Shown here piece by piece: positions 8,556 through 16,428 of a DNA stretch of 64,000 nucleotides; position 1 is the first letter of the stretch; each line of letters opens with the position of its first letter. Made by a program: the position numbers and the translations under genes. The notes beneath the pieces are model-generated. The model ran no database searches. It was not told the origin of the DNA and saw nothing but the letters and a program-made list of their open reading frames with translations. The stretch is from positions 62,001 to 126,000 of the forward strand of contig NZ_CABPRV010000006.1 in NCBI RefSeq assembly GCF_902459735.1. Direction: 5' to 3'. Source of the stretch: Pandoraea capi. GTDB lineage: Bacteria; Pseudomonadota; Gammaproteobacteria; Burkholderiales; Burkholderiaceae.

Positions 8556-9506
8556 ATGAACGTATCGCTGAGACAACTCAAGGTCTTCATGGTCGTGGCG
8601 CGCAGCAAGAACTTCAGCCGCGCGGGCGCCGAGATCGGCCTGACACAACCGGCCATCAGCCGCTGCATCAACGAACTGGAAGGGCAACTGGGCCTGCGTC
8701 TGGTGGATCGCACGACGCGCGAAGTGGCGCTCACGGATGCCGGCGTCACGCTCGCGAGCAACCTCGATCGCGTGCTCGACGAGCTCGAAATTGCGCTGCT
8801 TCAGACGCACGGCGCCGAAGCGCGCACGACGGGACGCGTTCGCATCGGTGCCGCGCCGACCATCTCCGCGACGCTGATGCCGCGCGTGCTGCTGGCGTCG
8901 CAGGCCACCTATCCCGATATCGCACTCGCGCTCGTCGACCAGATGCAACGCGCGGTGCTCGATAGCGTGCGGGCGGGCGACGTCGACTTCGGTATCGTGG
9001 TGGCGCCGCAAGGTGCCGACGATCTGACGACCGAGCATCTGATGAGCGAGCCGTTCTGTCTCGTGTGCCGTACCGATCATCCGCTCGCCTCACAGGCGGC
9101 CGTGCATTGGTCGGAGCTTTCGGGCGAAAACCTCGTGCTGCTCAACCAGAGCTCGGGCAGCCGTCCGCTGATCGATCGCGCGCTCACGACGCAGAAGGTG
9201 CAGGGCACCATCACGCAGGAGCTGGGACACGTGAGCACCATCTTCCGCATGGTGCAGGAGGGACTGGGCGTGAGCGTGCTGCCGCCGCTGGCGTTGCCGC
9301 TGCCGGAGAATTCCACGCTGGCGGTGCGTCCGTTGCTGCCCGCCTTCGAGCGCAACATCGTGCTGGTACGTCGCAAGAACCGCTCGCTTTCGCCTGTCGC
9401 CCATACCGTGTGGGAGCTGATTCATCGTGTGGTGCGCGAGCGTAACAAGGGATTCGCGCTGGCCATCGAACAGGCGCAAGCTGCTGCGGCGGGCGTGGTC
9501 AACTGA
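8556..9506 (+). CDS. LysR-family transcriptional regulator
   Basis: 316 residues. The winged HTH occupies the first 65 residues: SLRQLKVFMVVARSKNFSRA then LTQPAISRCINELE. It is followed by the two-lobed effector domain (VRIGAAPTISATLMPRVL, DFGIVVAP, GLGVSVLPPLAL). CAGGGAAC precedes the ATG. It lies after the pnt operon terminator, so it is probably its own transcription unit. The downstream 500 bases are non-coding. Effector and target genes are unknown. Confidence 0.88.
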   Translation: MNVSLRQLKVFMVVARSKNFSRAGAEIGLTQPAISRCINELEGQLGLRLVDRTTREVALTDAGVTLASNLDRVLDELEIALLQTHGAEARTTGRVRIGAAPTISATLMPRVLLASQATYPDIALALVDQMQRAVLDSVRAGDVDFGIVVAPQGADDLTTEHLMSEPFCLVCRTDHPLASQAAVHWSELSGENLVLLNQSSGSRPLIDRALTTQKVQGTITQELGHVSTIFRMVQEGLGVSVLPPLALPLPENSTLAVRPLLPAFERNIVLVRRKNRSLSPVAHTVWELIHRVVRERNKGFALAIEQAQAAAAGVVN

Positions 9507-10003
9507 ATCCCCGATTCGAATCAACGACTTGCCTATCCTCATCAAGGACTTGTCCACAGACTTGAACACAAAATCTGTGGATAAGCCGACGACACTCGAA
9601 GGCGATTTGCCTGCGAGTGTCGCCGTCTGATCGTATCCCTCGAAAACCTCAATCCGATCAAGCGCTTGGGTAGCATGCTCCGTTCGTTGTCCACAGCTTT
9701 GTGAACAAAAACGGTGGATAAGTTGCGCCGATGAATTGCGCCCATGAGACTCGCGCACCGTGCCCCATCACGGTTCGCTGCGTCGTCATGCATGCCTCGA
9801 TCCCGCTTTTTTCATCGTCACATTGACGCGTAACCGACGTCCGTCGGCCGCGATGTTGCGAAACGAGCACTGTACTGTCACGTAGAGTGCGCTAAAATTC
9901 TCAACATCGATTGCGAGTTCCGCAACGCTGGCGACTCGCACATCCTCATCAAACGACAACGCAGAAGTCTCTGCCGCGTCACGTCTGCATTTCTCCAATT
10001 TCC
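9507..10003. other. Non-coding region with DnaA-box-like repeats
   Basis: About 500 bases without a credible gene. The middle (9550-9721) holds two copies of a roughly 38-base element rich in TTGTCCACA/TTATCCACA 9-mers, listed separately. The rest, 9730-10003, is the presumed upstream region of the MFS gene and shows nothing I can name. Confidence 0.6.
9550..9721. promoter_or_regulatory. Cluster of four DnaA-box-like sites in two direct repeats
   Basis: Four 9-mers match the DnaA R-box (TTATNCACA): TTGTCCACA at 9550-9558, a perfect TTATCCACA (bottom strand) at 9576-9584, TTGTCCACA at 9687-9695, and TTATCCACC (bottom strand) at 9713-9721. Within each copy the two sites face each other across 17 bases. 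The two copies are direct repeats of one another, 137 bases apart. No dnaA, dnaN, gyrB or rpmH gene is near, so it is not the usual oriC context. It could be a DnaA-titration or reactivating locus, or a DnaA-regulated promoter; this is inference. Confidence 0.55.
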
Positions 10004-11266
10004 ATGACTTCTGATATTGCGCAGCCGCGCACGGGCTTTTGGCCTGCGCGCGCGGCAACGATGGCATTGCTGTTTTGCAGCGGATTTCTTTACGCGACGT
10101 GGGGCGTGCATGTGCCCACCGTCAAGGCGATGTTCGACCTGAACGATGCGAGCCTGTCGGTGGCGATGTTTGCCGTGGCCGGCGGCGCTATCGTCACGAT
10201 GTCGCGCATGGCCCGCTGGGTCGGACGCGCCGGCAGTCAGCGCGCCAGTCTGCATTCGGGGATCGCGCTCGCGCTCACGAGCGCCTTCATTTTGTCGATG
10301 CCGAATTATTGGGCGCTGGTGGGATGGCTGGCACTCTACGGCGCGGCGAACGCGACCTACGACGTGGCCGTGAATGCGCAGGCCGCCACGCTCGAAGCGC
10401 GTTACCGCAAACCGATCATGGCGTCGTTGCACGGCTGCTTCAGTCTCGGCGGGATGGCGGGGGCGCTGGTCGGTGGTGCCTGGCTCGCGCATCACGGATC
10501 GCCGCAGTGGCACCTCGGCCTCGCGGCGCTCGGCTGCGCCGTGGTGATCGTGGTCGGCTCGCGCTTCATGCAGCCTGACATGTTGCCCGGTGAAGCGCTG
10601 GTCGGGAGCGATGGTGAAGCGTTTCGCGTGAAGCACACGCCGCCGCCGGCACTGAGCGAGGCGTCGCGCCGTCAACTGCATCGCAAACTTACGGGCTTTG
10701 GCGTGCTGGCGTTCCTCGGGCTGGTAGTGGAAGGCGCCATGTACGACTGGACGGCGGTCTACATGCGCGAAGTGGTCTCGGCGCAGGGCGCGTGGATCGG
10801 CGCCGGATATGCGGCGTTCTCTGTCGGCATGGCTGCCGGACGTTTCAGCGGCGACCCCGTGCGTGCCCGCATGGGCGGGGCGCGGTTGCTGCGCGTGAGC
10901 AGTCTGCTGTGTGTCGGCGGGGTGCTGCTCGCGCTGTTCTGGCGTGAACCGGCCGCAGCGGTTGCGGGCTTCGCGCTGGCGGGGCTGGGCTTGTCGAACG
11001 TCATGCCGGTGATGTTCGCCGCCTCGGGGGAAGTGGCGCGTAGCGCGGGCATGGCGAGCGCCGAAGCCATCGCGGTGATGGCGCGTCTGGCTTATCTTGG
11101 TTTGCTGATCGGACCGGTGCTGATCGGCGCGATCGCCCACGGCATCAGCTTGCCGGTGGCGCTGGGCGCCGGGCTGTTGTGCATCGTGCCGATTGCGCTG
11201 CTGGCGCCGAAGATGCTGGCGGGGGTAGACGGACGCGCCGCAAAGCCCGAGTTGCTGAGCAAGTAA
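10004..11266 (+). CDS. MFS transporter (YbjJ-like)
   Basis: 420 residues with about 12 hydrophobic helices. The chosen start is the ATG at 10004, just before the first helix (MALLFCSGFLYATWGVHVP); the frame can be extended leftward but without a ribosome site. The WGVHVPTVKAMFDL segment and the glycine-rich helices with NATYDVAVNAQAATLE resemble YbjJ-type major facilitator proteins. Their substrate is not firmly known. It stands alone between the DnaA-box region and a convergent hydratase gene. It is an inner-membrane protein, and I cannot tell import from export. Confidence 0.82.
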   Translation: MTSDIAQPRTGFWPARAATMALLFCSGFLYATWGVHVPTVKAMFDLNDASLSVAMFAVAGGAIVTMSRMARWVGRAGSQRASLHSGIALALTSAFILSMPNYWALVGWLALYGAANATYDVAVNAQAATLEARYRKPIMASLHGCFSLGGMAGALVGGAWLAHHGSPQWHLGLAALGCAVVIVVGSRFMQPDMLPGEALVGSDGEAFRVKHTPPPALSEASRRQLHRKLTGFGVLAFLGLVVEGAMYDWTAVYMREVVSAQGAWIGAGYAAFSVGMAAGRFSGDPVRARMGGARLLRVSSLLCVGGVLLALFWREPAAAVAGFALAGLGLSNVMPVMFAASGEVARSAGMASAEAIAVMARLAYLGLLIGPVLIGAIAHGISLPVALGAGLLCIVPIALLAPKMLAGVDGRAAKPELLSK

Positions 11267-11306
11267 GCGACTGGGCTTCGGGCGCGCCGGAAAGACTTGA
11301 GCGCGC

Positions 11307-12065
11307 TTACTTCAGCGTGACGCCCACTTCGCCGATGCCCTCGATGGTGCCGCGCAACTCACCCTTGCCGGCGGCAGGGATCATGCCGACGTACGAGCCG
11401 CACGTGATGATCGCGCCCGCGCGCATGGTGATGCCGCGCTTGCCGTTGTGATTGACGAGCCAGGTGAGCAGGGCGCGCGGATCGCCGCCGGTATTGAAGA
11501 CTTTTGCCGGGGTGATGTCACGGCCGTCGAGCGTGAAGACCGCCTTCGGCTTGAGGTAGTCGAAACCGGCGTCGTAACCGCGGCCGCTACCGATCACGAG
11601 CGCGCCGTTGTTCTGAAGATCGGCCAGTGCGAACCGGCTGTCGAGACCTTTCTCGGCAAAGCGGCTGTCCGTGATTTCGATGGTGGTGAGCATATCGTCC
11701 ACGAACATCATCGCCTCGCGTTCGTCGTATCGGCCTGGTTTGATATCGCGCGCCAGACGGAACGCAATCTCCAGTTCGAGTCCCGGACGGAAGAAGTCGT
11801 CGAGCGCGAGCGCGCCACCGGCGTCGCTCACCACGGACGCCGGGATCGGTGCGCAGTTCGGCAGGTCCGTCGGCGTCTTCGCACCGACCTTCCAGGCGGC
11901 GATCGTGTCGCCGAGCAGATCCAGCGTGCGCAATTGCACGGCGTAAGCGGCGTTGGCGTCGGCCGGCCGCAGCGCCGCGGCGGGCGAGTCGATGGGCGTG
12001 TCGCCGCGACGGGTGTCGGCCAGCAGGCGGGCCAGCGATTCGACGGCGGGTTGGGTCTCGAACAT
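11307..12065 (-). CDS. 2-keto-4-pentenoate hydratase-family protein
   Basis: 252 residues with the MhpD/XylJ-type hydratase-decarboxylase fold related to FAH. Visible blocks are AAWKVGAKT, the acidic metal-site region LELEIAFRL, ITDSRF and TCGSYVGMIPA near the C-terminus. The family adds water to 2-hydroxypenta-2,4-dienoate or decarboxylates 4-oxalocrotonate in meta-cleavage pathways. No other meta-pathway gene is adjacent, so the true substrate is open. AGGAGATTCGCAAG precedes the ATG, a good ribosome site. It is divergent from the GntR regulator at 12389, which is a plausible controller. Confidence 0.82.
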   Translation of the reverse strand: MFETQPAVESLARLLADTRRGDTPIDSPAAALRPADANAAYAVQLRTLDLLGDTIAAWKVGAKTPTDLPNCAPIPASVVSDAGGALALDDFFRPGLELEIAFRLARDIKPGRYDEREAMMFVDDMLTTIEITDSRFAEKGLDSRFALADLQNNGALVIGSGRGYDAGFDYLKPKAVFTLDGRDITPAKVFNTGGDPRALLTWLVNHNGKRGITMRAGAIITCGSYVGMIPAAGKGELRGTIEGIGEVGVTLK

Positions 12066-12388
12066 CTTGCGAATCTCCTAGGGGAAGGGCGATGCGCCGG
12101 TCAGTCGCCGGTCGCATGTCGCCACACATCGTATACAAAATTCAGGCGATGTTGCGGTGCGACGCAAACCTGTCGCTTTCTCGGTGAAAACACCACATAA
12201 CGTAGTCAAAACAGTGTCGATCTGCGAGAATCGATCCTCGTAATATTTCGTAATAATTAGTAATATTCCGAGAAATATTGCGTGATTTCGTGTGCGGCAT
12301 ACCTCTGACTGTGATCGTTGCCGCTTGCGAAAGTGCTGTGCGTACCGTCGTTGTCTTTCCTTCCGAAACGAATGACCAGGGCAAGCCT
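12066..12388. promoter_or_regulatory. Divergent regulatory region with GTATAC site and AT-rich dyad
   Basis: 323 bases between the hydratase and GntR genes. ATCGTATACAAA (core GTATAC at 12131-12136) resembles operators of FCD-type GntR regulators. Further right is an AT-rich stretch with a perfect 8-base inverted repeat, AATATTTC at 12242-12249 and GAAATATT at 12272-12279. These are the best candidates for autoregulation and control of the hydratase. Confidence 0.5.
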
Positions 12389-13108
12389 ATGCACTCCGTG
12401 ACTTTGAACGCCGTACGCGATCACACCATCCATCCGCCCGACGTTGCGGCCAGCCAGCCGATTAGCCGTCAGGCGTTGCATCTCGCCGTGATGGACCGTC
12501 TGCGCAAGATGATTACCGAAGGCGTGCTGCCGCCGGGCTCGCATCTGAACGAGCGCGCACTGTGCGAACAACTGGGCGTGTCGCGCACGCCGCTGCGCGA
12601 GGCGTTGAAGATGCTGGCGGTGGAGCGTCTCATCGATCTGCTGCCCAATCGCGGCGCGCGTGTCGTGACGCTGTCCGCGAGCGATATCGCCGATGCGTTC
12701 GAATTGCTGAGCGGTCTCGAGGCGCTGGCGGGCGAGCTGGCTTGCGAGCGCATCACCCAGGTCGAATTCGATGAGATTCAGGAACTCCATAGCGCGATGG
12801 ACGCCTGCTACGCAAACGGCGATTTGCCCGGCTACTTCGACTGCAATCAACGGATCCACGACCGCATCAATGCGGCGGCGCGCAACCCCGCGCTCACGCA
12901 GATGTATCAGGCGGTCAATCACCGGCTTCAGGCATTGCGCTTTCGCTCCAATCTGCACGCGGGCAAATGGGAACGTGCGATCGACGAGCACGTCGAGATG
13001 TTGCGCGCACTGCATCGCCGAGACGGTGTGGCGCTCGGCCGGTTGCTGCGCGCTCACCTCATGGCGAAGTGCGCGGCGGTGCTTGCGAACGTGCGCGTTG
13101 CCGCCTGA
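12389..13108 (+). CDS. GntR-family regulator, FCD subfamily
   Basis: 239 residues. The winged HTH at about residues 30-95 has the GntR pattern (LHLAVMDRLRKMITEGVLPPG, then SRTPLREALKMLAVERLIDL). The all-helical FCD ligand-binding domain follows, with the metal-binding histidines in FDCNQRIHDRI, NHRLQ and IDEHVEMLRAL. Such proteins usually repress catabolic genes and respond to organic acids. The ATG at 12389 follows CAGGGCAAG. It is divergent from the hydratase gene and convergent with a second GntR gene 51 bases away. Confidence 0.9.
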   Translation: MHSVTLNAVRDHTIHPPDVAASQPISRQALHLAVMDRLRKMITEGVLPPGSHLNERALCEQLGVSRTPLREALKMLAVERLIDLLPNRGARVVTLSASDIADAFELLSGLEALAGELACERITQVEFDEIQELHSAMDACYANGDLPGYFDCNQRIHDRINAAARNPALTQMYQAVNHRLQALRFRSNLHAGKWERAIDEHVEMLRALHRRDGVALGRLLRAHLMAKCAAVLANVRVAA

Positions 13109-13159
13109 GCGGCGGCAAGCTTCAAGTCTGCCGGATATGCCGGACAAGGCCGCGCGCAA

Positions 13160-13834
13160 TCAGGCCGCGCGGCTCATGCTGACGAGCCCTTCGTTGAGCA
13201 TCGCCGCAACGTAAGCGTCGGTCTTGCTGCGCAAGTGAGCTTCCATCAGCGTACGTAGACGTTTGCCATCGCGCCGACGCATCAGCGCGAGCATCTCCGC
13301 ATGCTCATCGACGGCCTGACGCCAGCGCTCAGGCGTGGGTGTCAGACGCTCGCGCACGTGGCGCAGCCGGGCGTTGAGATTGTGGAAGTATTCTGCTAGC
13401 GGCCCGTTATCCGCCATGCGCAGAATGCTCAGGTGAATTTGCTGGTTCAGCGCGAAGTAGGCGGCATGATCGGTGCGTGCGTAAGCGGCTTCCATCTCGT
13501 CCTGCAAGCGCGCTAACTCGTTCAGATCCGCATCGGACGCCTTCTCGCACGCCTGCTCGCCCGAGAGTCCTTCCAGCACGGCCATCACGGCAAGCAGATT
13601 CACGACCTCATCCACGCTTACCCGCGCTACGCGCGCGCGGCGTGTCTCGGAAATCTCCACCAGCCCCTCGTTCGCCAGACGCTTGAGCGCCTCGCGCAGC
13701 GGCGTGCGCGATACCGCCAGTTCGTCGCAAAGCGCGCGCTCGGACAGTGGTGCGCCGGGACGCAGGTCGCCGCGCACGATGCGCGCTTTCAGGGCTTCGT
13801 AGGCTGCGGCATTCAGCGATGCAGAGGTGGTCAT
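13160..13834 (-). CDS. GntR-family regulator, FCD subfamily
   Basis: 224 residues from the ATG at 13834; a TTG start at 13891 would add 19 residues and cannot be excluded. The winged HTH covers residues 5-70 (YEALKARIVRGDLRPGAPLS, SRTPLREALKRLANEGLVEI). The FCD domain follows with YFALNQQIHLSI and VDEHAEMLALM, which carry its metal-site histidines. It is divergent from the enoyl-CoA hydratase/CoA-transferase pair at 14045-16085, and two related palindromes lie between them. This makes it the likely repressor of that pair and of itself. Confidence 0.9.
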   Translation of the reverse strand: MTTSASLNAAAYEALKARIVRGDLRPGAPLSERALCDELAVSRTPLREALKRLANEGLVEISETRRARVARVSVDEVVNLLAVMAVLEGLSGEQACEKASDADLNELARLQDEMEAAYARTDHAAYFALNQQIHLSILRMADNGPLAEYFHNLNARLRHVRERLTPTPERWRQAVDEHAEMLALMRRRDGKRLRTLMEAHLRSKTDAYVAAMLNEGLVSMSRAA

Positions 13835-13849
13835 GCGTGAGGATTGCAA

Positions 13850-13865
13850 AAATGGAATGCCAATT
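13850..13865. promoter_or_regulatory. Candidate GntR operator 1
   Basis: The imperfect palindrome AAATGG-aatg-CCAATTT lies 15-31 bases upstream of the gntR start at 13834. It shares the TGG-N4-CCA core with the perfect palindrome at 13981-13992, as expected for an autoregulatory operator of the PdhR/LldR type (TTGGT-N-ACCAA). Confidence 0.5.
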
Positions 13866-13980
13866 TTGAGGTTGATGTCATCGTCCGTCAATCCGCCATG
13901 TCCTGGTTTTCCATGTTAACCCTTATTTTTTGCATTGCTGCTTGCCAATGACGTATCGATAAATTTATCGTTTACGAAAA

Positions 13981-13992
13981 TTGGTATACCAA
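13981..13992. promoter_or_regulatory. Candidate GntR operator 2
   Basis: TTGGTATACCAA is a perfect 12-base palindrome, 53 bases before the GTG start of the enoyl-CoA hydratase gene. It fits the known consensus of FCD-type GntR regulators and sits in the divergent region shared with the gntR gene at 13160-13834. Confidence 0.6.
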
Positions 13993-14044
13993 AAAATCGA
14001 AACCGGACGACATTGGGTGCGTGCCGGCGATTGAAGGAGGCAAT

Positions 14045-14824
14045 GTGGCATCGACCGTTCTGACCGAGCGACTTGGCGCAGTCGCGCTGGTCACGCTCAA
14101 CCGTCCCGAGAAGCTCAACGCATTGACCAAGCCGATGTGGCAGGCCTTGGGGGACACCATCCTGACGTTGTCCGAGTCGCCGGATGTGCGCTGCATCGTG
14201 CTGCGCGGCGCGGGCGAGAAGTCGTTCGCGCCCGGTAACGACATCGCTGAGTTCGAGACGGATCGTGCCAATGTCGAAAAGGCGCGGGCCTACGGTGCGC
14301 TCATGCACCGCACGCTCGACGCGCTGGCGAACTGTCCGGTGCCGCTCGTCGCGATGATTCATGGCATTTGCGTTGGCGGCGGCATGGAGATCGCGGCGTC
14401 CTGCGACATCCGGATCTGTGGCGAGTCGAGCCGTTTCGGCGCACCGATTAACAAGCTGGGACTCGTGATGGCGCACGCGGAGTTGTCCGGGCTCGTGCGC
14501 CTGCTCGGTCCGACGAAGGCGCTCGAGATTCTGCTCGAAGGGCGGATTTTCGATGCGCAGGAAGCGCTGCGCATCGGCCTCGTCACGCGTGTGGTCTCCG
14601 ACACCGACGTGACGCGCGAAGCCCTGGCGAGTGCGGAGCGCATTGCCGCCGGTGCACCGCTCGTGGCTCGCTGGCACAAGCGTTTCGTACGAGAACTGGT
14701 CAGTGGCAAGCCGCTCACGCCGGCACAGATCGACGAAGGATTCGCATGCTTTGGCACGGCCGATTTTCAGGCCGGCTACCGCGCCTTCCTCGCGAAGACG
14801 ATGCCGGTTTTCGAGGGGCGCTGA
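14045..14824 (+). CDS. Enoyl-CoA hydratase/isomerase family protein
   Basis: 259 residues from a GTG start at 14045, preceded by GAAGGAGG. The crotonase fold shows both oxyanion-hole segments (SFAPGNDIAEF near residue 60, and HGICVGGGMEIAASCDIRI near 105) and FGAPINKLGLVMAHAELSGL. Crotonases hydrate or isomerise CoA thioesters in the cytoplasm. It is followed one base later by a class III CoA-transferase, so the pair likely activates an acid as its CoA ester and then hydrates or cleaves it. The substrate is unknown. Probably repressed by the divergent GntR protein through the palindrome at 13981-13992. Confidence 0.88.
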   Translation: MASTVLTERLGAVALVTLNRPEKLNALTKPMWQALGDTILTLSESPDVRCIVLRGAGEKSFAPGNDIAEFETDRANVEKARAYGALMHRTLDALANCPVPLVAMIHGICVGGGMEIAASCDIRICGESSRFGAPINKLGLVMAHAELSGLVRLLGPTKALEILLEGRIFDAQEALRIGLVTRVVSDTDVTREALASAERIAAGAPLVARWHKRFVRELVSGKPLTPAQIDEGFACFGTADFQAGYRAFLAKTMPVFEGR

Positions 14825-14825
14825 C

Positions 14826-16085
14826 ATGACCGGGACCAATGGAGGAACGAAGGTGGCGCAAACGAAGAAGGCCGGCCCGTTGCAGGGCGTGAAAGTGATC
14901 GAACTGTCGCACATCATGTCCGGGCCGGTGTGCGGCATGATGCTCGCGGACATGGGCGCCGACGTCATCAAGGTCGAGAAGATGGACGGGGACGATGCGC
15001 GTCGGTTCGCGCCGATTCTCTCGCACGGCGAATCGGCGTCGTTCATGATGCTCAACCGTAACAAGCGAGGCATCGCGCTCAACCTCAAGACCGAAGGCGG
15101 CTGCGCCGTGCTGCGCAAAATGCTCGCGAGTGCGGACGTCGTCACCGAGAACTACCGCAAAGGCACCATGGAGAAGCTGGGCCTTGGCTACGAAACGCTG
15201 CGCGAGGCGAACCCGGGCCTGATCTATTGCTCGATCTCCGGCTATGGACGCACGGGACCGTACGCGGACAAGGGCGGCTTCGACCTGATTGCACAGGGGC
15301 TCTCCGGCCTGATGAGCGTGACCGGCGAGCCGGGGCAGGCGCCCATCAAGGCGGGCTCGCCGATTGCGGACATCAACGCGGGTATTCTGGCGGCGCTCGG
15401 CATCTCGGCGGCGTACGCGCACCGGTTGCGCACGGGGGATGGGCAGATCGTGGACACGTCGCTGCTCGAAGCGGGTTTTCAGCAGATGTACTGGGCCGCG
15501 GCCAATTTCTTCGCGAGCGGCGAAAATCCGCCGAAGTTCGGTTCCGCGAATCCGACGAGCACGCCGTACCAGGCCTTTCGTACGCAGGACGGCTGGATCA
15601 ACATCGGCGCGGCGAATCAGGCGAACTACGAGCGTCTGCTTCAGGTGCTCGACGCGCCCGAAATCGCCGGCGATCCCCGCTTCGCCACCAACGCCGGGCG
15701 CACGGCGAATCGCGAGGCGCTTGTCGAGCGTCTCACCGCTTATCTGATGCGCGACACCACGGCGCGCTGGGTCGAGCGGCTCGATGCCGTCGGCATGCCG
15801 GTCGGGCCGGTGCTGCCGATTTCGGAAGCCGTGTCGCACCCGCAGATCGTGGCGCGCGAGATGGTCGTCGAAACCGTCCATCCGCTGGATGGCCCGACGC
15901 GTAGCATCGGCCTGCCGATTCGTTTCTCGCAGACCCCCAAATGCACCGGCGGTCCCGCGCCCCGGCTCGGCGAACACACTTACGAAGTGCTGGCCGAATA
16001 CGGCTTCGATGCCGGGCACGTGCACGATCTCGTCGCACAGGGGGCGGTGCATGTGCTGGCGGACGTGGCCGAGGTGAACGCATGA
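14826..16085 (+). CDS. Class III (CaiB/BaiF family) CoA-transferase
   Basis: 419 residues from the ATG at 14826, one base after the hydratase stop. A GTG at 14853 with GGAGG upstream is a strong alternative start and would remove nine residues. It shows GVKVIELSHIMSGPVCGMML, DVIKVEKMDGDDAR, the catalytic-aspartate region SPIADINAGILAALG and the C-terminal LGEHTYEVLAEYGFD. It transfers CoA from a donor thioester to a carboxylic acid. It forms a two-gene operon with the crotonase before it and is distinct from the frc-like genes at the left end. Confidence 0.9.
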   Translation: MTGTNGGTKVAQTKKAGPLQGVKVIELSHIMSGPVCGMMLADMGADVIKVEKMDGDDARRFAPILSHGESASFMMLNRNKRGIALNLKTEGGCAVLRKMLASADVVTENYRKGTMEKLGLGYETLREANPGLIYCSISGYGRTGPYADKGGFDLIAQGLSGLMSVTGEPGQAPIKAGSPIADINAGILAALGISAAYAHRLRTGDGQIVDTSLLEAGFQQMYWAAANFFASGENPPKFGSANPTSTPYQAFRTQDGWINIGAANQANYERLLQVLDAPEIAGDPRFATNAGRTANREALVERLTAYLMRDTTARWVERLDAVGMPVGPVLPISEAVSHPQIVAREMVVETVHPLDGPTRSIGLPIRFSQTPKCTGGPAPRLGEHTYEVLAEYGFDAGHVHDLVAQGAVHVLADVAEVNA

Positions 16086-16255
16086 TGTATGCGCGGCGCC
16101 TCTCATGCGGATTCGCCGCGAGTTGACGCTTCGAAGCTAAATTCGTCAGAACTTCTCTTTCGGTGGTCGGTCGGTTTTTTTGAGCTGGCCGCGGCAATGG
16201 CGTGGTCGGCCACCGATTCATCTGACCCGACGGCAACGTTGTAAGGAGGGAAGGC
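16086..16255. other. Non-coding spacer before the small ORF and GH15 gene
   Basis: 170 bases with no gene. It probably contains the promoter for the GH15 unit. An AT-rich patch with TTTCGGTGG-TCGG-TCGGTTTTTTTG lies around 16158-16180. No clear terminator for the CoA-transferase gene is visible. Confidence 0.4.
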
Positions 16256-16426
16256 ATGACCCTTGGCAGAACCCTTGGCACAACCCCTCGCATACCGCTG
16301 GCTTCCACGCCCCCACGATGGTCGCGCGAGCACGACGCGCGTACCATGGGGCTTCCTGCGCTTGCAGTTCCGCGATCGCCCAAGCGTGCATCGCGGGATA
16401 TCGTTTCTCCCACGAACGCGAGGTGA
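16256..16426 (+). CDS. Possible 56-codon leader or small protein before GH15
   Basis: An ATG at 16256 lies six bases after TAAGGAGG, a full-strength Shine-Dalgarno sequence. The frame runs 56 codons and stops three bases before the ATG of the glycosidase. The product is basic (MTLGRTLGTTPRIPLAS start, Arg-rich) with a short repeat RTLGT/LGRTLG at the beginning. The very strong ribosome site and the near-abutting stop and start suggest translational coupling with the GH15 gene, whose own ribosome site is weaker (GAGGTGAGC). Codon choice is not decisive, so it may be a chance frame. Confidence 0.4.
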   Translation: MTLGRTLGTTPRIPLASTPPRWSREHDARTMGLPALAVPRSPKRASRDIVSPTNAR

Positions 16427-16428
16427 GC

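Noticed and set aside
9550-9721. Chromosomal replication origin
   Set aside because: DnaA-box-like sites are present, but there is no neighbouring dnaA, dnaN, gyrB or rpmH gene and no obvious AT-rich unwinding element of the expected size. Kept only as a DnaA-binding candidate.
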